From Mesaphorura yosii (lineage: Eukaryota; Arthropoda; Collembola; Poduromorpha; Tullbergiidae): 64,000 nt of DNA. The stretch lies in contig WIXG01000235.1 in assembly GCA_009869945.1 (NCBI GenBank), positions 1 to 64,000 of the forward strand. The letters are read 5' to 3'. Each line of letters starts with the position of its first letter. Position 1 is the stretch's first letter. A program made the position numbers and the translations under genes. Under the pieces are notes generated by a model that made no database searches, was not told where the DNA came from, and was given only the letters and a program-made list of their open reading frames with translations. Below are positions 1 through 12,888 of this stretch, piece after piece.

Positions 1-790
1 GGGGAATTTATCCAGCGTATCTTGTTTGCTGTGTCCTTGCTTTGGTTGATCTTCGTTTTCTTGAGGGTTGATGAATACCTTCGGGTTCTGCCTCCAGTAA
101 ATACACGGGTAAAATCTTAACTTCCCTTTGTTTTGTGACAATGGGCATCCTGGAACGCAGCACAAATGCAAACCACGTTCGCCAGCTGATTTTGTGCTGG
201 CAAAATTCTTCCTCACCTTGGCCTGTGTGGTCAGACTTGATTCTTCGCTTAGTTGCTTCTTCTTTTCCTTCGTCCTTTTATATCTAGAATCATTTTAAAA
301 TGTTGAGTTGAATGTATTAAACTGACATTCGAAGCTTTAACTTACGATTGAGTCATTCGATTCGCTGCATTCATCCCATCTCTTAGAGCAGGAAAATGAG
401 TTTACACATGTCTTGCGACATGACTTTGTTTTCCGAACGATCTCCCACACCTCCTTCCACCCGCCATCACGTCACATTCGAATAAGCCACTTGTCAGGTT
501 CGTTTTGTAGTACTGCCTAAATTGATTACGGTCGCTCAGTTTGTTGGCACAATTTGCGGTTTTAATTTTAATATTAAGTAAGTTTAAGTATTATAATTTA
601 TTTATTCGCCTTGGTAATACTGTTTTGAGAGTACTGGTAGTAAAGAGGAAAAAGAACACTTTTTCCACTTGAAGAACAAAGCTGGAAGCAAGTATTGGTT
701 GGAATAGAGAATTTGAAATTTTGAACCCGCTAACCTTTTGAACCTTTTTGACATTTTCATTTTCTAACTTGATATTGTTTTCACTTCCAG
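1..790 (+). other. intron of robo, or upstream sequence, at window edge
   Basis: No convincing exon was found here. The stretch ends in a polypyrimidine-rich acceptor, with AG at 789-790, leading into the first visible robo exon. That exon begins in phase 1, so at least one earlier coding exon must lie upstream. The earlier Ig domains of the receptor are presumably outside the window. Confidence 0.5.
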
Positions 791-3700
791 TCATTAAGCT
801 TGGACCAACAAATCAAACCTTACCAATCAAAAGTGTGGTCTCGTTTCCTTGTGATGTCGCCAGTGAAGAACCGCATATAAGCATTCAATGGTTCAAGGAT
901 GGAATCGACATGATGCGAGAGGCTACAGAGACTAGAATCACAATATCGGAGAACGGAACTCTACACATAACTGGTAAGAAACTCGAAACGGATCAACCTC
1001 CTAATGACTTGCTCTTAGCAAGGGCAATAAATTATTTAAGTGAGCTTTAGGTTTTAACTGAAGTAGGAAAGCTAGTCCGAGCGCACATGGAATAAATCTC
1101 GTATACTTTTCTGCTTCTGAACTTGACAGATTTACGAGCCACCGATTCTGGACTTTACACTTGTGTTGCTTCTGGTCGACAATCTGGTGAAACATCAAGA
1201 ACGAGCTCGTTGTTGGTTGAATCGCCGACCAATCCAAATATTGCATTCAAGAAAACTGATCTTGCCTTATTGCCACCAGCACCATCTGCACCAACTGTCA
1301 ATGAAACAACCTCAACAACAATCACTTTAGCATGGACGTGGTCCTGGCCAACCAAACTGAGGACTCCTGCTCTTCTGGGCTACACTTTAGAGTCCTACAG
1401 CCCGGATCTCGAAGCCAGTAGTTGGACAACGGTTGGTCGTCGCATCTACGGCGGTGGTGCCAGAAATGGCGAAGTCTTTCATACAGTTGATGGATTGAAG
1501 CCAAACACGAAATACGTATTCTTAGTCCGAGCTGAAACGCAGGAAGGATTCTCGCAGGCCTCAAATATTTCCAAAATAATTAAAACGCGTCCCGCGTTTC
1601 GTGGCAGCGGGGAACACGACGAAGAAGAATTTGATGAAGAGGAGCTGAGAAATCAATTATCTTCTAGTGATATTGAACTTCTGAGTTCTGAGCCTGCTTC
1701 ATCAACGTCTATTAGGATTTCCTGGAAGGTTAATAATTTAATCTCTTCCGTCTGTCTCTCTTTGTAAAGTTCTACTGTGTCGGCTTCCTACAATTCTACC
1801 GCATGCAGCACACCGATACAAACGATGCACTTTTGTGATTTGATACGAAGACTGAGAAATGAAATCAATTTGCTTGAGATCTAACTTAGCGCAGTTGTTC
1901 AAGTATGAAAAGACGGCTTTGGAAATTATCACTTCCTCTCTTCCTGCTTCTGGTCTGCTCTTGATCAGTATTTTGTATCATCTTTCTCCTCTCCCAAAAT
2001 GTCCAACTTCATTTTGATTAATTACACTACAATAAAGAACCTGCCCTTCCTGCTTTCGTCCTTTTGTCTTTTCCTTGTCTCTTTTAATTATAGTAAACTT
2101 AAACAAGCCGCAGCAAACACCAGCACGAAGGAGCTCAAGTTTCACTATTCGTTGCTTGGTCGTAGAGTAAATACAACAATCCATTGAAGTTCAACTCTTA
2201 AGTATGAAAAATGGCATGCATCAATTAGAAATGGCTATTAATTTTGTCTTTCCTTCCCTTACAAGTTCAACTTGTGTCAGACCTTTGATTTCTTAATTTA
2301 CGGTATGAGTTTAAAGTTTCTCGTGCTGTGCAGTGTTTCAGCAGTAGTTAACACGAGTCAACCCCGACCCTCGCTCGTGCTGAACCGGCATTTTCTTGTT
2401 TAATATTCTCTGACTCTATTCGTGTCTCAACCCAATATCGTAGCGTCGTATTCGTGCGCCTTCGGTGGTCTGGCCTTGCAATGTTGAATTGGCGTTTACG
2501 TATTTTAACAATGGTACAATGTGCGAGCTAATGAAAGATTGTTGTCCTTTCTTTGCGACTTACAGGTTTCGAAATCAGTAATAAAATTTATTGACGGATA
2601 TTACGTACGCTATCGTGAAATCTCGTCTGGCGGTCATAACGGACCTTCCACCAAGACCTTTCCCTCTTCAAACGAAGTGGATGCGGAAGCAGAAGCAGCC
2701 CAGCGAGAAAAAGGTTTCAATATTATGATAGTGGCAGCGCAAAAGACTGATGCGTACTCTCATACCATTCCAAACCTCAAGAAGTTTATGCAGTATGAAG
2801 TTTTTATTGCACCGGTAAGTTTTATATTTACAAAACATAAATATACATAAACATGTAATATATATATATATATACTATTGTAGTTCTATAAAAGTGTCGA
2901 GGGTCTCGTTTCCAACTCAAAAATGGTCATCACGTCTGAAGACAGTAAGTTGTAAAGTTTCTACTTCGTATTCTTTTATTTTTTGTTCCTTGCAGTTTTA
3001 TGACACTTTCCCCTCCTGTTTTAACGTTTCTGTTATTTTCACTTGGACTTGAAATCCATCCCTGCATCGTAGCATCGATTTTTACGCGTTCCGTCCAAAA
3101 TCTCGCGTCTACGTGCGAGAGACTGGAAATGCTTCAAATAGACCAAAATCTTAATGCATTTTTCGTCTTTGATACGCAGAACCATCTTCTTCACCGCAGT
3201 CACTTTTATCCCGACTTCTGAATATCAGCACCGCAACCGTGCGATGGTCACCACCGCCCAAGGACGAACACAACGGAATATTGTCTGGCTATCGCGTACG
3301 TTCCGGAGCACAGCTAGTTAATATGTATTTATCATGTTCGCTGTGGAGATCTTTATGGTTGATCTAATCTTATTCAGGTGGAAGTCAGAGGAAACGAATC
3401 CTACGCTGAGATGAGTTTTGGACCGAACATTACATCGATCGTTCTGAGCAACTTGACGGTTGGTAGATCATACCATGTGCGGGTATCGGCGTTCACTGCC
3501 GTTGGTGCGGGTCCCTGGAGTTCGCAGCTAACAATCACAATGGATCCGGCATCCGTTGACTTGAACCCGCGCACTAATCTTATTGAGGGGCCATCCGAAA
3601 TCCTGAAAGAAGTGTGGTTCATAGTCCTAATGGGATTACTACTGTTTATATTTCTACTGCTTCTGGTCATCATCCTTTACACGAAGCGGAAGCAACATTT

Positions 3701-6159
3701 TAAGAAGGATCATATCACAAGTACGATGATATTGGCTTTGGCCCACAGAATTAGTTTTGCGACTTACTAAACCAGTCAATATTTTACAGGCGTTCCACTG
3801 CCACCACATTCTGAATCTCAGTTCCTGAACGGGAAACAAACGCTGTGGATCGACCAAAGATGGAGACCATGTGATAAAGACTCAAATCGCTCCGACCTAA
3901 AGTTACTGTCTAATCATACAAATGGAGACTTGTCGGCAGACACAGCAGACTATGCTGAAGTCGACCCACATAGTTTAACGACTTTCTACAGCAGCAACAG
4001 TAACAGCAGCAATAGCAACCATAAAGCTCAATTCCTCCAACAGCAGGATGATCTCACTCCGTACGCGACGACGACACTTATTCAGCGAAGACCCAATTAT
4101 GTACGTTAAATACCCAAGTCTGCTCATAAAAATCAGTGATCGTAAAACAACAGAAATGATTACTCGAGCTTGTAAAGATCAGCATCTATTTTATGATCCC
4201 TTAAAACTCGTTGTTTGACTTTTGTCAGCCCAATTTTGCTCCGAACTGAAACAAAGTATTTTACGACAATTTTTTTTGTTCTTTCAGAATCTTCTGCCAA
4301 CCAGCGATGTAATGATAAAGAATCTGGTAGATAACTACCGGGAACCGGAACAGTATAATTCCGGTAAAATGCCTTAACTTAATATTTACCTTAATTTCTG
4401 ATCCGAATATGAGCAGTATTCATTTACGTTAAAGGTCGCGGAAAACCTTCCTCGAGCTCAAATAATTACAGTAAATTCAAGCCAAGATCTACGCATGCTT
4501 CTCCCGCACCGTCTCTTTCGTCTGTGCCCCTGAAGATGGTAAACTGAAGTGCATCAGTACGATTAGTTCGTTATCCATGGCCCACGTGTGTGTTATTTTC
4601 ATGCAGGTGCCGATGTCAACGAGAGCGAGCACTTGCTACCCAAGCCCCGGACCAAACCATCGATCTCATCAGTTTAATAATACCTTCTTGCCATCTGAAC
4701 AGCAATTATTACTGCAGCAGCATCTTTACACCTCCGGCCGTATGCCATCATCAAGCACAACACCAACCAATCATGCCAACGAAAATCTGTACCATATTGG
4801 AGAAATATTTACTCCCAATAAATCATCTTCGTCGTCATCATCAATTAATAATAGGTTTTCCGAAGCAATTTATCAGAGTGGTGATCCAGAAAACAGTAAT
4901 TTTCTGCCTCAAGGGCAGCAACAATCGACATCTTTATGTCCACTTATCGACAGAGAAAATCAGTCTTCCTTGCCAAGTTTAGCTTCAGCCGATTCTACAT
5001 CATTTAATTTATATGCTGAGTGCAACGATGATGATATAATCATTCCAATTCCTAGTGCAGCCAACCCGATGTTGATGGCAAGTAATGGAGCCCACGGCAG
5101 CAATAATTACATGCTCGGTAATAATGCCGGCGGTGGAGTCAGACCAATCAAGAATTCAAGATCAACTTCACCTGCGTACTCGAGCGATAGTTTCAATAGT
5201 GGAAAATCCGCCAACAAAAGATTATACCTCGGAAGTCATAATTACGGTGGTGGCAATAACAAAAAGAAGTTCGACAGTTCCTGTAAATCACTGGAAAGGC
5301 GGCATCTAACACCTTTACTACCACCTGGACGAACAGGTTTGTACTCTCATCTTTCAAGAAAGCGTGAATATTTCTGCACACTAATTGGTGTAATCAGATA
5401 GAACCATGCAAATGCAGAATAATTCCTTTAAATTACAGTACTTGAGAGTTGAGAATGATGAAATGATGATCAGTGATGCATGGTTCACGCAAAGAAGGGC
5501 GGAATTTGGCGGTGAATAAAGTTTCCAAATGGTGCAGTTTTTGCTTGCGAGATGTCTCCGCAATGTTTTCATACCATTGGCCCAGGAAATCAAAGCTGGG
5601 CTGGAAACCCATCTCTACATTTTTTGTTATTTCAGGAGACGACAGAGTCAACTCATTCCAGTCCAACGGATTCTCCAAACTTCCGAGACTGCAAAAGGTA
5701 ATGATGACTGCCCAGCAGCAGCAGCAGCAGCCAAGCTACGACTTAGATCATGACTTCCCCAGTTGGCAGCATGATTCAAATGACGCATTTAATTTTGCAA
5801 ACTCCTTGAAAGAATCAAATGCATGACACACACTCCATCATCCCGGACACAGAAGACCTTCGTCGTCATGTGCATTGCAATCTCAGAACAAAAACTCGTC
5901 ATCGACTCGTCGAAATCTGGGAGTTTCAAGCGGAAACTCCCGTTCGACTTACTACCTTGCATCAGCATCATTTCAAATTGAGCAAGAGATTGAATTTATA
6001 CAGCCACCTTATCCATTCAATGTTAACTCGAACATCAACTCACTTGAGTTAGATTTTGATTCTCATAAATCCGCAACAAATAATTGTGATAGTCATACTC
6101 AAGCTAATATTAACCAACGCCAGCCATCAATACATTTGCAATCACACGGCTGGATGTAA
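791..6159 (+). CDS. robo: Roundabout (Robo) receptor, 3' part (last Ig, 3 FN3, TM, cytoplasmic tail)
   Basis: Robo proteins are Slit-binding axon-guidance receptors of the neuronal plasma membrane, usually with five Ig and three FN3 domains. Exons inferred by phase agreement: 791-973, 1130-1728, 2566-2814, 2884-2944, 3180-3295, 3378-3720, 3790-4100, 4288-4363, 4435-4538, 4607-5336, 5636-5697 and 5887-6159, about 1035 residues in the window. The first two exons give an Ig domain resembling Robo Ig5 (FPC ... WFKDG ... DSGLYTCVAS). FN3 domains follow at about 1260-1600, 1650-2944 and 3180-3545 (with TVRWSPPPKD). A single membrane helix lies at about 3607-3680, followed by basic KRKQ. The tail carries DYAEVD ... 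LTTFY (CC0-like) and TPYATTTLI (CC1-like). No clear CC2 or CC3 proline motif was seen, as in Drosophila Robo2/Robo3. The rest is rich in Ser, Asn and Gln. The N-terminal Ig domains are beyond the left edge. The family call is firm; the paralogue is not assigned. Confidence 0.92.
1729..2565 (+). other. robo intron (837 bp)
   Basis: This intron splits the second FN3 domain in phase 0. The donor follows ...ISWK and the acceptor is TACAG at 2561-2565. No other feature was seen inside; short open frames near 2000-2190 lack any recognisable similarity. Confidence 0.75.
5698..5886 (+). other. alternatively retained last intron of robo
   Basis: The donor AAG|GTAATG at 5697/5698 and acceptor CTCAG at 5882-5886 agree in phase 0 and lead into a Ser/Asn/Gln-rich terminal exon ending at 6157-6159. 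If the intron is not removed, the reading frame continues through six glutamines and DLDHDFPSWQHDSN, and stops at 5824-5826. Both outcomes look protein-like, so two cytoplasmic C-termini are possible. Transcripts are needed to choose. Confidence 0.5.
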
Positions 6160-6720
6160 GACGACATGTCTTTAATGTTATGTGATGTTAATTTTTAAAT
6201 ATTAGAATCGATTTATTTATCTGTTTAGAAATCTTTCGCTATTCACTTTAATTCCTTAAAAATGTTGTCTCAAACTTCAAACCATATCATGACTTATCAT
6301 AATCATCATTCAATGAAATATCACAATGTCATTAGTCTGTACAAAAGCCTTTATAACCGAAGTAATTCTAAAGTCAGATTTTCTCGAACTGCCAAATGAA
6401 TTCACACCGCATTAACAAAACATTAACTTCTCGCATTTGTGGTAGTTGAATGTAAAAGACACACCTAAGTCATAATAATACTCTCTCCTTATTTCATGGT
6501 TTATATCTGTCTTACTCTAAACTCGAGTCAAATTAGCTTTACTAGAATATTTTGTAAATTCCAATTCCAGTCTTGTACATATTTTAACACATTCGAAGAT
6601 GATAGAAGGGCAGGAATATTTTAATGAATGAGAATTACCATATTGTAGTTATTTTGTTGAGAGCCGAGCACAGAGAAAAGATACTTTGTTAGCTTTATGT
6701 GTAAAAGCAATAAGTTTCGG

Positions 6721-6726
6721 AATAAA
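6721..6726 (+). terminator. candidate robo polyadenylation signal
   Basis: AATAAA lies about 560 bases downstream of the distal robo stop codon, in AT-rich 3' untranslated sequence. This is a short, common motif; its use is inferred from position only. Confidence 0.35.
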
Positions 6727-8583
6727 AAAGGCATTACATGGCTTCAGAAAAGCTGCGGCGTAAATTAAGGTGGATTGGCGACATTTTTATTGTGGGCATA
6801 AAACCTGACTGCTCGGCTCAGGAATGTTAAAACTGGTAAACTGAACTGGACTGGCAGGTGTTGCTGCTAAAGCAATGCAATTCTTTCAACTGCTTTGCTA
6901 CTGCACGTGAGAAGCCAACGTTGAGTCCAGGCGTGGAACGTGCTTTTGTTAAGATTCGCAAGTACGAAAGCATTAAAAACTGCCATAAATAAGAGAAAAT
7001 GAAATGAAGTAAACAACCTCAACTTTTCTTTTTAGTTCCTTTTTATATCTTTACAAATTGTTTCTTTATGGCAGTTCAAGCAAGTCCATTAGTGGACCGA
7101 CTCGTATTTAGACCACATAACTCATACAAATATTGCCCTTTTATGTTTTCCGGTTTTCAATCCTTGTTTAATAAATTTAAGAAAAGGTTGTAGTCATGAA
7201 TCAACTCTTTCTTCCTTCTTTCATTCAGTACAGCATTACTAACATATTAAAAGGGTTTCAGCTCTTCGTTTTTCACCAATTTGGCCTCGCGTGCTTCGAT
7301 TTCGACTAACTCTTTAGTAATTTTGTTATTATTTTGTCCAGATTTGTTCGCAGGCCAAAATCTTGACTTGTGAAGTGACTTAATTTAAGATTTCAATTGC
7401 GATAATGCATTAAACTTAAACTGAGAAAAAATTGTGTGTTCTATACTCGGTAAATATCCCTCAAACTCATGGTCTTCACGTTTCACAGTGGAAGAGTAAG
7501 AGTACAACTAAAAATACCGAGCTCATCTTGAATTCAGATTTCCAGTTTTTAAGCTAGATGGGCAGATGCAGGCGCAGCTTCACTATCAACGATAAGAAAA
7601 CAAGCAAAATAGTGTCGGCTCAAATTTTGAAACATAAGATGCGGAGAAGGAAATCGTCATAAATCACTGGTGGAAATCCTTCTTGGGAATATAAATCATT
7701 TAATTTTGTCATTTTCCATTGTTTTCTTGCTCTTTATTTGCAAAGTCAAATGAAGAGGGAGGCGAAACATGAAAATCAGTCATCGAAAAATATGGAAGCA
7801 AATTATTTCACGATAGTGGCAGCGTTGCGTCTTTGTTTTGTGTGTCAAGTCGTAACCTCAATCCTGTTTACAAGAGCAATGTACAAAACATTCGGTCCGA
7901 ATTGGCACAAATTATTGAGTTTAAAATCACGAAACATAAAAATTGACTCCATTAATCGAGAACGAGCCGACTGGAAAGTGGAGGGCAAAAAATAGAAACA
8001 CAATACAAGAAATGAATCGGAAGCTGGAGCAGAATACCGAAATGAATGAATAGAATCCATTACTGTCCATGAGAAGCCTCGGATGGAGATGAATGTGCAG
8101 GCAATAATAATGTATCTCTTCCTTTGTTTTGCTTTCACCGTCTACCCATTCACAATGCACTGCGCTACATGGCGGCCGTGAAGAGCGTCCCATACTCGAT
8201 TCTGGATCAAGTTTGGTATCAAAGCTTATGTTCTTTCCGCTTTTTCTTTTATCTGCCACCAACTTCGCGCAGAGAGAAAATGTTTGCTTTCTCTTTTCAT
8301 CGAATCTTCCTCCCAACGCGAGGAAACAAACTTTGCAATCAAGACTGATCAAAAAAGAGTACTTGTATTTTTGAACATTCAAAAGAGATGACAAGAGAGA
8401 ACGACCAGAGTTATTGAACTCGTTAAGAGCTCTTACGACCGCCTGCTTTGTTCTGCAAATTGCGAGAGCCGGACCGGCTTGTCGAACGTGCGATATGTTT
8501 CGGTCGCGCAGTGAACTGTTCTTGCACCGTGGCACAATGGAAAATGTAAAGGTCACTTTTAGCGAAGCATGTCCTTACCGGCA

Positions 8584-8630
8584 CAACCTGAACCCCGATG
8601 CCCGAACCTCGATGGACCTGAGCCTCGACA
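8584..8630 (-). repeat. minisatellite-like cluster, minus-strand orientation
   Basis: Read on the minus strand this holds about three degenerate copies of a 14-16 bp unit of the form TGTCGAGGTTCRGGTY. The same unit is repeated on the plus strand about 330 bp downstream. The two clusters therefore form a large imperfect inverted repeat. Confidence 0.6.
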
Positions 8631-8737
8631 AGCTTCAAAGTGAACGAAAGAGCAAAAGCTGCACGTGATCCACGGGGCACGCGAAACGCGATTTTGCCGT
8701 TAAAGGCGATTTCACCACTACAACGATATCATAGTTT

Positions 8738-8752
8738 CGGTTAGGTTAGGTT
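8738..8752 (+). repeat. short TTAGG-type telomere-like repeat
   Basis: GGTTAGGTTAGGTT is a run of just over two copies of TTAGG, the ancestral arthropod telomere unit. It is too short to mean more than an interstitial trace, and lies between the two minisatellite clusters. Confidence 0.45.
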
Positions 8753-8957
8753 CGAGTTTCTAGATTTCTTAAACACTCGGTACCCTGCACTTAGCACTTG
8801 TGAGTCCTCGTCTCAAAATAGTCTAAACGCATAAAATTGCAACATTTCTCGACCTTTGACCATGCATGCAAAGATGCTGGGATATTAGGTTTTGTTTGCA
8901 ACTTGCAATCTGCTGCAACGAAACTTGCTTTCTCGTGTTCAGCTTGTGATTGACGTG

Positions 8958-9046
8958 TGTCGAGGTTCAAGTCTGTCGAGGTTCAGGTTTGTCGAGGTTC
9001 GGGGATCGAGTTTCACGCATCGAGGTTTGGGTGTCGAGGTTCGGGT
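8958..9046 (+). repeat. minisatellite, about six units of TGTCGAGGTTC type
   Basis: There are three 16-bp units (TGTCGAGGTTCAAGTC, TGTCGAGGTTCAGGTT, TGTCGAGGTTCGGGGA), then three shorter units of about 14 bp beginning TCGAG. The array is in inverted orientation to the cluster at 8584-8630. Confidence 0.75.
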
Positions 9047-10564
9047 TGTCACGGGAAGGACATGGGAGCCACTCTTAGGCATCTGAACATAATGCAGGAT
9101 TTTGCGTGGAAGCAGCTCGACCTTACAATGGTTGGAAGCTTGTCCCAAGCCTCGTATGCACTGCATTGTAAAAAATCTGTGTTCAATACGCGCAAACGCG
9201 ATATTTGGCTGGATTGCTATTTGTTGCATTCTCGGACAAAATTGAAACCAAAGTTTTCTGGAAGTTCAATATGGTCACCGAGTTGAATAAAGAACATGCA
9301 GAATGCAAACTGCACGAAGTGAATTCACTGGCCATAAAATGAGAAACTTTGCACATTTGAAACAATTTTTATATTATTTATGCTGCCTATCAATTTCGAG
9401 TTTGGAACCGAGTTCATAAGCACTTATTTTAGCGCTCTTGTCTGGTCATTGCACTTATGGACTAAGTTCAACCTCAACTTTGTCGGCTTTCAGATTTCAA
9501 TCCGTGGTTGCAGACTTCCTCCGGTTCATCAGCCTATGAACGCTGTGTTTTAGAAAGGGACGGGTTTCGGCGTATGGCCATACGCACTGACGCAAAACTA
9601 ATTCATTATTCATCGGATGATTTTGACAATGATTTGGTCCTAATTTCTTTACCACGCCCGATTGCAAGACTTCCGCTTTCCTTCAGCCTCAACAGTGTAG
9701 TTAGCGAACGGGAATGATCCATCAAAGTTAAACCCCACAAGTATTCAGGAATTCCAAACGCGTCTTTCAGAATGGAGAACGGGAGCAGAGGGAATATACT
9801 CTAATACGCTTGTTTGCTATGACTCTTTGCAGTATTCTAACTCTCAACTAATTTTCATGCTCTCTTCAAGCTTAAGTAAAAAATGCCAGAATTCAGATGT
9901 GATATTTAAACGTTTTCTTGTCCAAATCAACCTATAGTGGACTCACGAATATAATTTTGACTCAGGAGTTGATCGGAAGCCTCGCATGCATTGCTCATTT
10001 AGGATCTTCAAGCAATAAATCGATTTTTCAATGCCTTCATGCTCTTAGGGAATTACTTCATGATTTGAAACCATAAACCCAAAATTATTCTTGTAAAATT
10101 CATGGTGTAATTGTTTGTTAATTCGACTGACGAAAGCAAGAAGTATCAGTCTTATCTCCTGTTTCTTACGACAATAATGCAGAAAGACGTTTGCATGTGG
10201 GAGAAGCTCAAGAAGAGATTCGTCGTTCCCGTTACATGCGCAACTGGATTTCCAGCTTTTAAAACGACTTTCACCCCACACGTTGAGCGAATCTACTCCT
10301 GCGAGCAACTATGGCAGTGCGAGTTCTAAAGAAACAGAAATAAACTGCCGTTTAAGGTTTAAGTTGCACTTTCCACCCACACTAAAACAAAAAGTCCTTT
10401 CATTTCACTTCCTGCCCAAGTTCAGTGCAGTCCTGGAGTGCCAGGATTTAGTCAAGGTCAATTTTTAGGTGATGTTGTGAGCTCTAGCCTTTTCCTTTCT
10501 GATAGTCTAATTCGACTCTTCGAATTGAGCATCATAATCCAATCTACCGGAGCGTGTGACGATA

Positions 10565-12408
10565 ATGGCGTATGCGTTGGTTCTACAGTCAGCTTTTGTG
10601 TTGGCATTTATTTCGCCCACAAGGGCTGCATCAGATGTCACTGACTTGTCAGGTAAAAATGATCATACTCTCTAATTAATGACTCGGCTTTAGTGAGCTT
10701 TAGACTGTTCACGCCTTGGTTCAATTGCTGGTCAGGCTTATACATAGCTTTGCATAGAGGATCGAGGTTATTAAGCTAGGATTAAAGTTTTGCTCTCTCA
10801 AAGTATTTCTAGTCACAATTTCCCGTGTGAAGAAACAGCTGCACCATGATGTTCCTTTAAACGAAGTTCCTTTAATAAGTCTTCCGCATACAGGGAATTT
10901 GCTTACGCGATACATATTCCTGGCATGGCGTGTGCGGTTTTACAACAAAGTTCGCCAGCCACAAGTTCTCAAGTGCAAAGTCTTAAAACGGAAATAATAA
11001 AAGATGAATACTGCATCCTAAACGCCGTTTCCAAGTCGTAAAGGCTGCATTGGGTGTTAATGTGACGGAAATGTGCATTTTATGCAAGATGGGTCATTTA
11101 AACGCACAAACACATTGTACCCGTTCTGGAAGCACCCGGCACACGCTGCAAACAGCGGTTCATACTCTCATAGTCGAAACGCTTGCTTGTTAATTTTCCC
11201 CGATTTGAACAAGGCTTTCTAAAATTTGCAGTGCCAGTTCATCAGAGCTTGGATGTAAATCTGCTGGTTAATTCGCCAATACTGGAAGGGACTGATCTTG
11301 AACTCAAATGTCTGTTTGATGTACCAGAAGGAACAGCGGTATCATCTGTAAAGTGGTTCGTTTCTCCGAAGCGCAAGAATTTTGAAGACACGCCCGGACT
11401 TTAAGTGTGTAAATGCTCTGGACTTTTCCAGGTACAAAGGCATTCGTGAAATATTTCGATACGAACATAAGCCTTTTCCCAAAAAGCAAGCGCTGCCATT
11501 CGGAAACCTGACGATTGACGTTAGTGATTGTTTACTCTTTTTGCGCGTGACTGGCAACTCCAACTTTTGATTTTTAATTAGGAGGAGCGCTCACATGTAC
11601 AGCTACTGTACATGAAACATGTTCCATCGTTCATGTCCGGCAAGATAAGTTGTGAAGTCACCTTGGAGGATCCATCTGCGAAAGCTATCACAAAAAGCGC
11701 CAAGTTACTGGTTGCAGGTAAGTCACGCCGCAGGTTTGCTGTTGTTCGGCTGAGTAAAGACTAAGAATCTTTCCCACGCCTCGCAGTTCCACCAACTGAA
11801 GGTCCAGTACTGGAGGCATCGATTATTCAGTTCAGTCACAGCAACATCATGCATCAGAAACTGATTGCGAACTGCACATCACCGCCATCGAAGCCAGCAG
11901 TCAATCTGACAATTTACATCAACAATTCTCCCGTAGGCCAAGTCGAGAAAACTAGGCAAGTATGAATTTTAATTGCGTGGACTGATTTCTCTTCTTAGCA
12001 GCACTATGCAAGATTGTCAAACGACGAGAGGGTACGCACCCATCCGGATATTTCGGTTAACAACAATTTGGTCATACGCAGACTTGAACTCGAGCTTGAC
12101 CTCACACCCAAACACTTTGTTAACGGAAAATTGCTGATAAAGTGTGCTTCGACTTTGTTCGGCCTTCATGACAGTTGGTCGGATGTGTATGTTCTTGATC
12201 AGGTCTTGACAGCGCCGAAGAGACATAATTCACATTTTATCGGAAGTCCGTTCAGGAGCGTGGGTAAATTGAATTTAAGACATTCTAGTATATGCATTAA
12301 CACAAGCCTCATATGAATTTGTTTCCTCCAGGGAGTGTATTACAGTCTGGTGACAAAGGTCTGACTGCTGTGTTTCTGCTCGTTCAACAATTCATCCGCA
12401 GTTCATAA
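10565..12408 (+). CDS. Beaten-path (Beat) family two-Ig protein, copy 1
   Basis: Beat proteins are insect neuronal Ig-family surface or secreted proteins that control axon defasciculation and bind Side proteins. Seven exons: 10565-10652, 11232-11355, 11432-11519, 11582-11717, 11787-11959, 12002-12263 and 12332-12408, about 315 residues. Exon 1 encodes a signal peptide (MAYALVLQSAFVLAFISP...). The first Ig domain has LELKCLF, then VSSVKWYKGIREIFRYE, the hallmark Beat Trp-Tyr-Lys-Gly segment, and ISCEVTLEDPSA. The second domain has LIANCTSPPSKP and LLIKCAS. Two donors are unusual (GTTCGT after 11355, GTTAGT after 11519), but both junctions match the paralogue at 27-35 kb exactly in position and phase. 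The C-terminus has a short hydrophobic stretch (AVFLLV) followed by QQFIRSS, so membrane attachment is uncertain. The specific Beat subgroup is not assigned. Confidence 0.88.
10653..11231 (+). other. first intron of beat copy 1 (579 bp)
   Basis: Phase 1 intron separating the signal-peptide exon from the first Ig exon, with donor G|GTAAAA and acceptor TTTGCAG. No further feature was seen in it. Confidence 0.7.
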
Positions 12409-12518
12409 ATTCTGTTTAATTAGTGGACATACTATTATGCTACAGTTCCTTTATTAAATCCAATATATCAGTGCGAGTCCACACCTTGCCCTAACATCAG
12501 CCTGAAGTTAATTTATTG

Positions 12519-12524
12519 AATAAA
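12519..12524 (+). terminator. candidate polyadenylation signal of beat copy 1
   Basis: AATAAA about 110 bases after the stop codon at 12406-12408. The position suits a short 3' UTR; its use is inferred. Confidence 0.45.
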
Positions 12525-12888
12525 TATATTACTTCTCAACGAAAATGAGGTACACGCTCACATGTTGTCTTGGGATAATCACAATGCGAAATAGTGCAGC
12601 ATATTCATGCATAACAGGTGTCAGTCCCACACTTTAGCTGACCTTATTGGCATACGCAAACCATTGAATAAAGACAAGCTGCGAACAACGCATTCACTGA
12701 AGAGTCGCCTTAAGTTGGGTTGACGCGTGGGAGTCTTTTACGTCTGCTGACCTTTCTTTCCATTGTTGGGCATTTAAGCATCACATTCTTATTGTTGCGG
12801 TTATCATATTCAAAGTTGGAGGTCTGTGTTGTTCCATGGTTGGGTGCCTTGTCTGTGTCTTCATTGTGAATATTCAGCAGTTAAAATC

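Larger units (their letters stand above)
6727..10564. other. intergenic DNA between robo and the first beat gene
   Basis: No exon with recognisable family similarity was found on either strand. The notable content is an inverted pair of minisatellite-like clusters (8584-8630 and 8958-9046) and a short TTAGG-type repeat near 8740. Open frames at 7927-8556 (-) and 8129-8680 (both strands) have biased composition and no family similarity. Confidence 0.55.

Noticed and set aside
2857-2876. TA dinucleotide run in a robo intron
   Set aside because: An ordinary microsatellite of about ten units, not unusual for an AT-rich intron.
7927-8556. 209-codon minus-strand frame
   Set aside because: Cys/Phe/Ser-rich translation without family similarity, overlapped by plus-strand frames; its 5' end is next to the minisatellite block.
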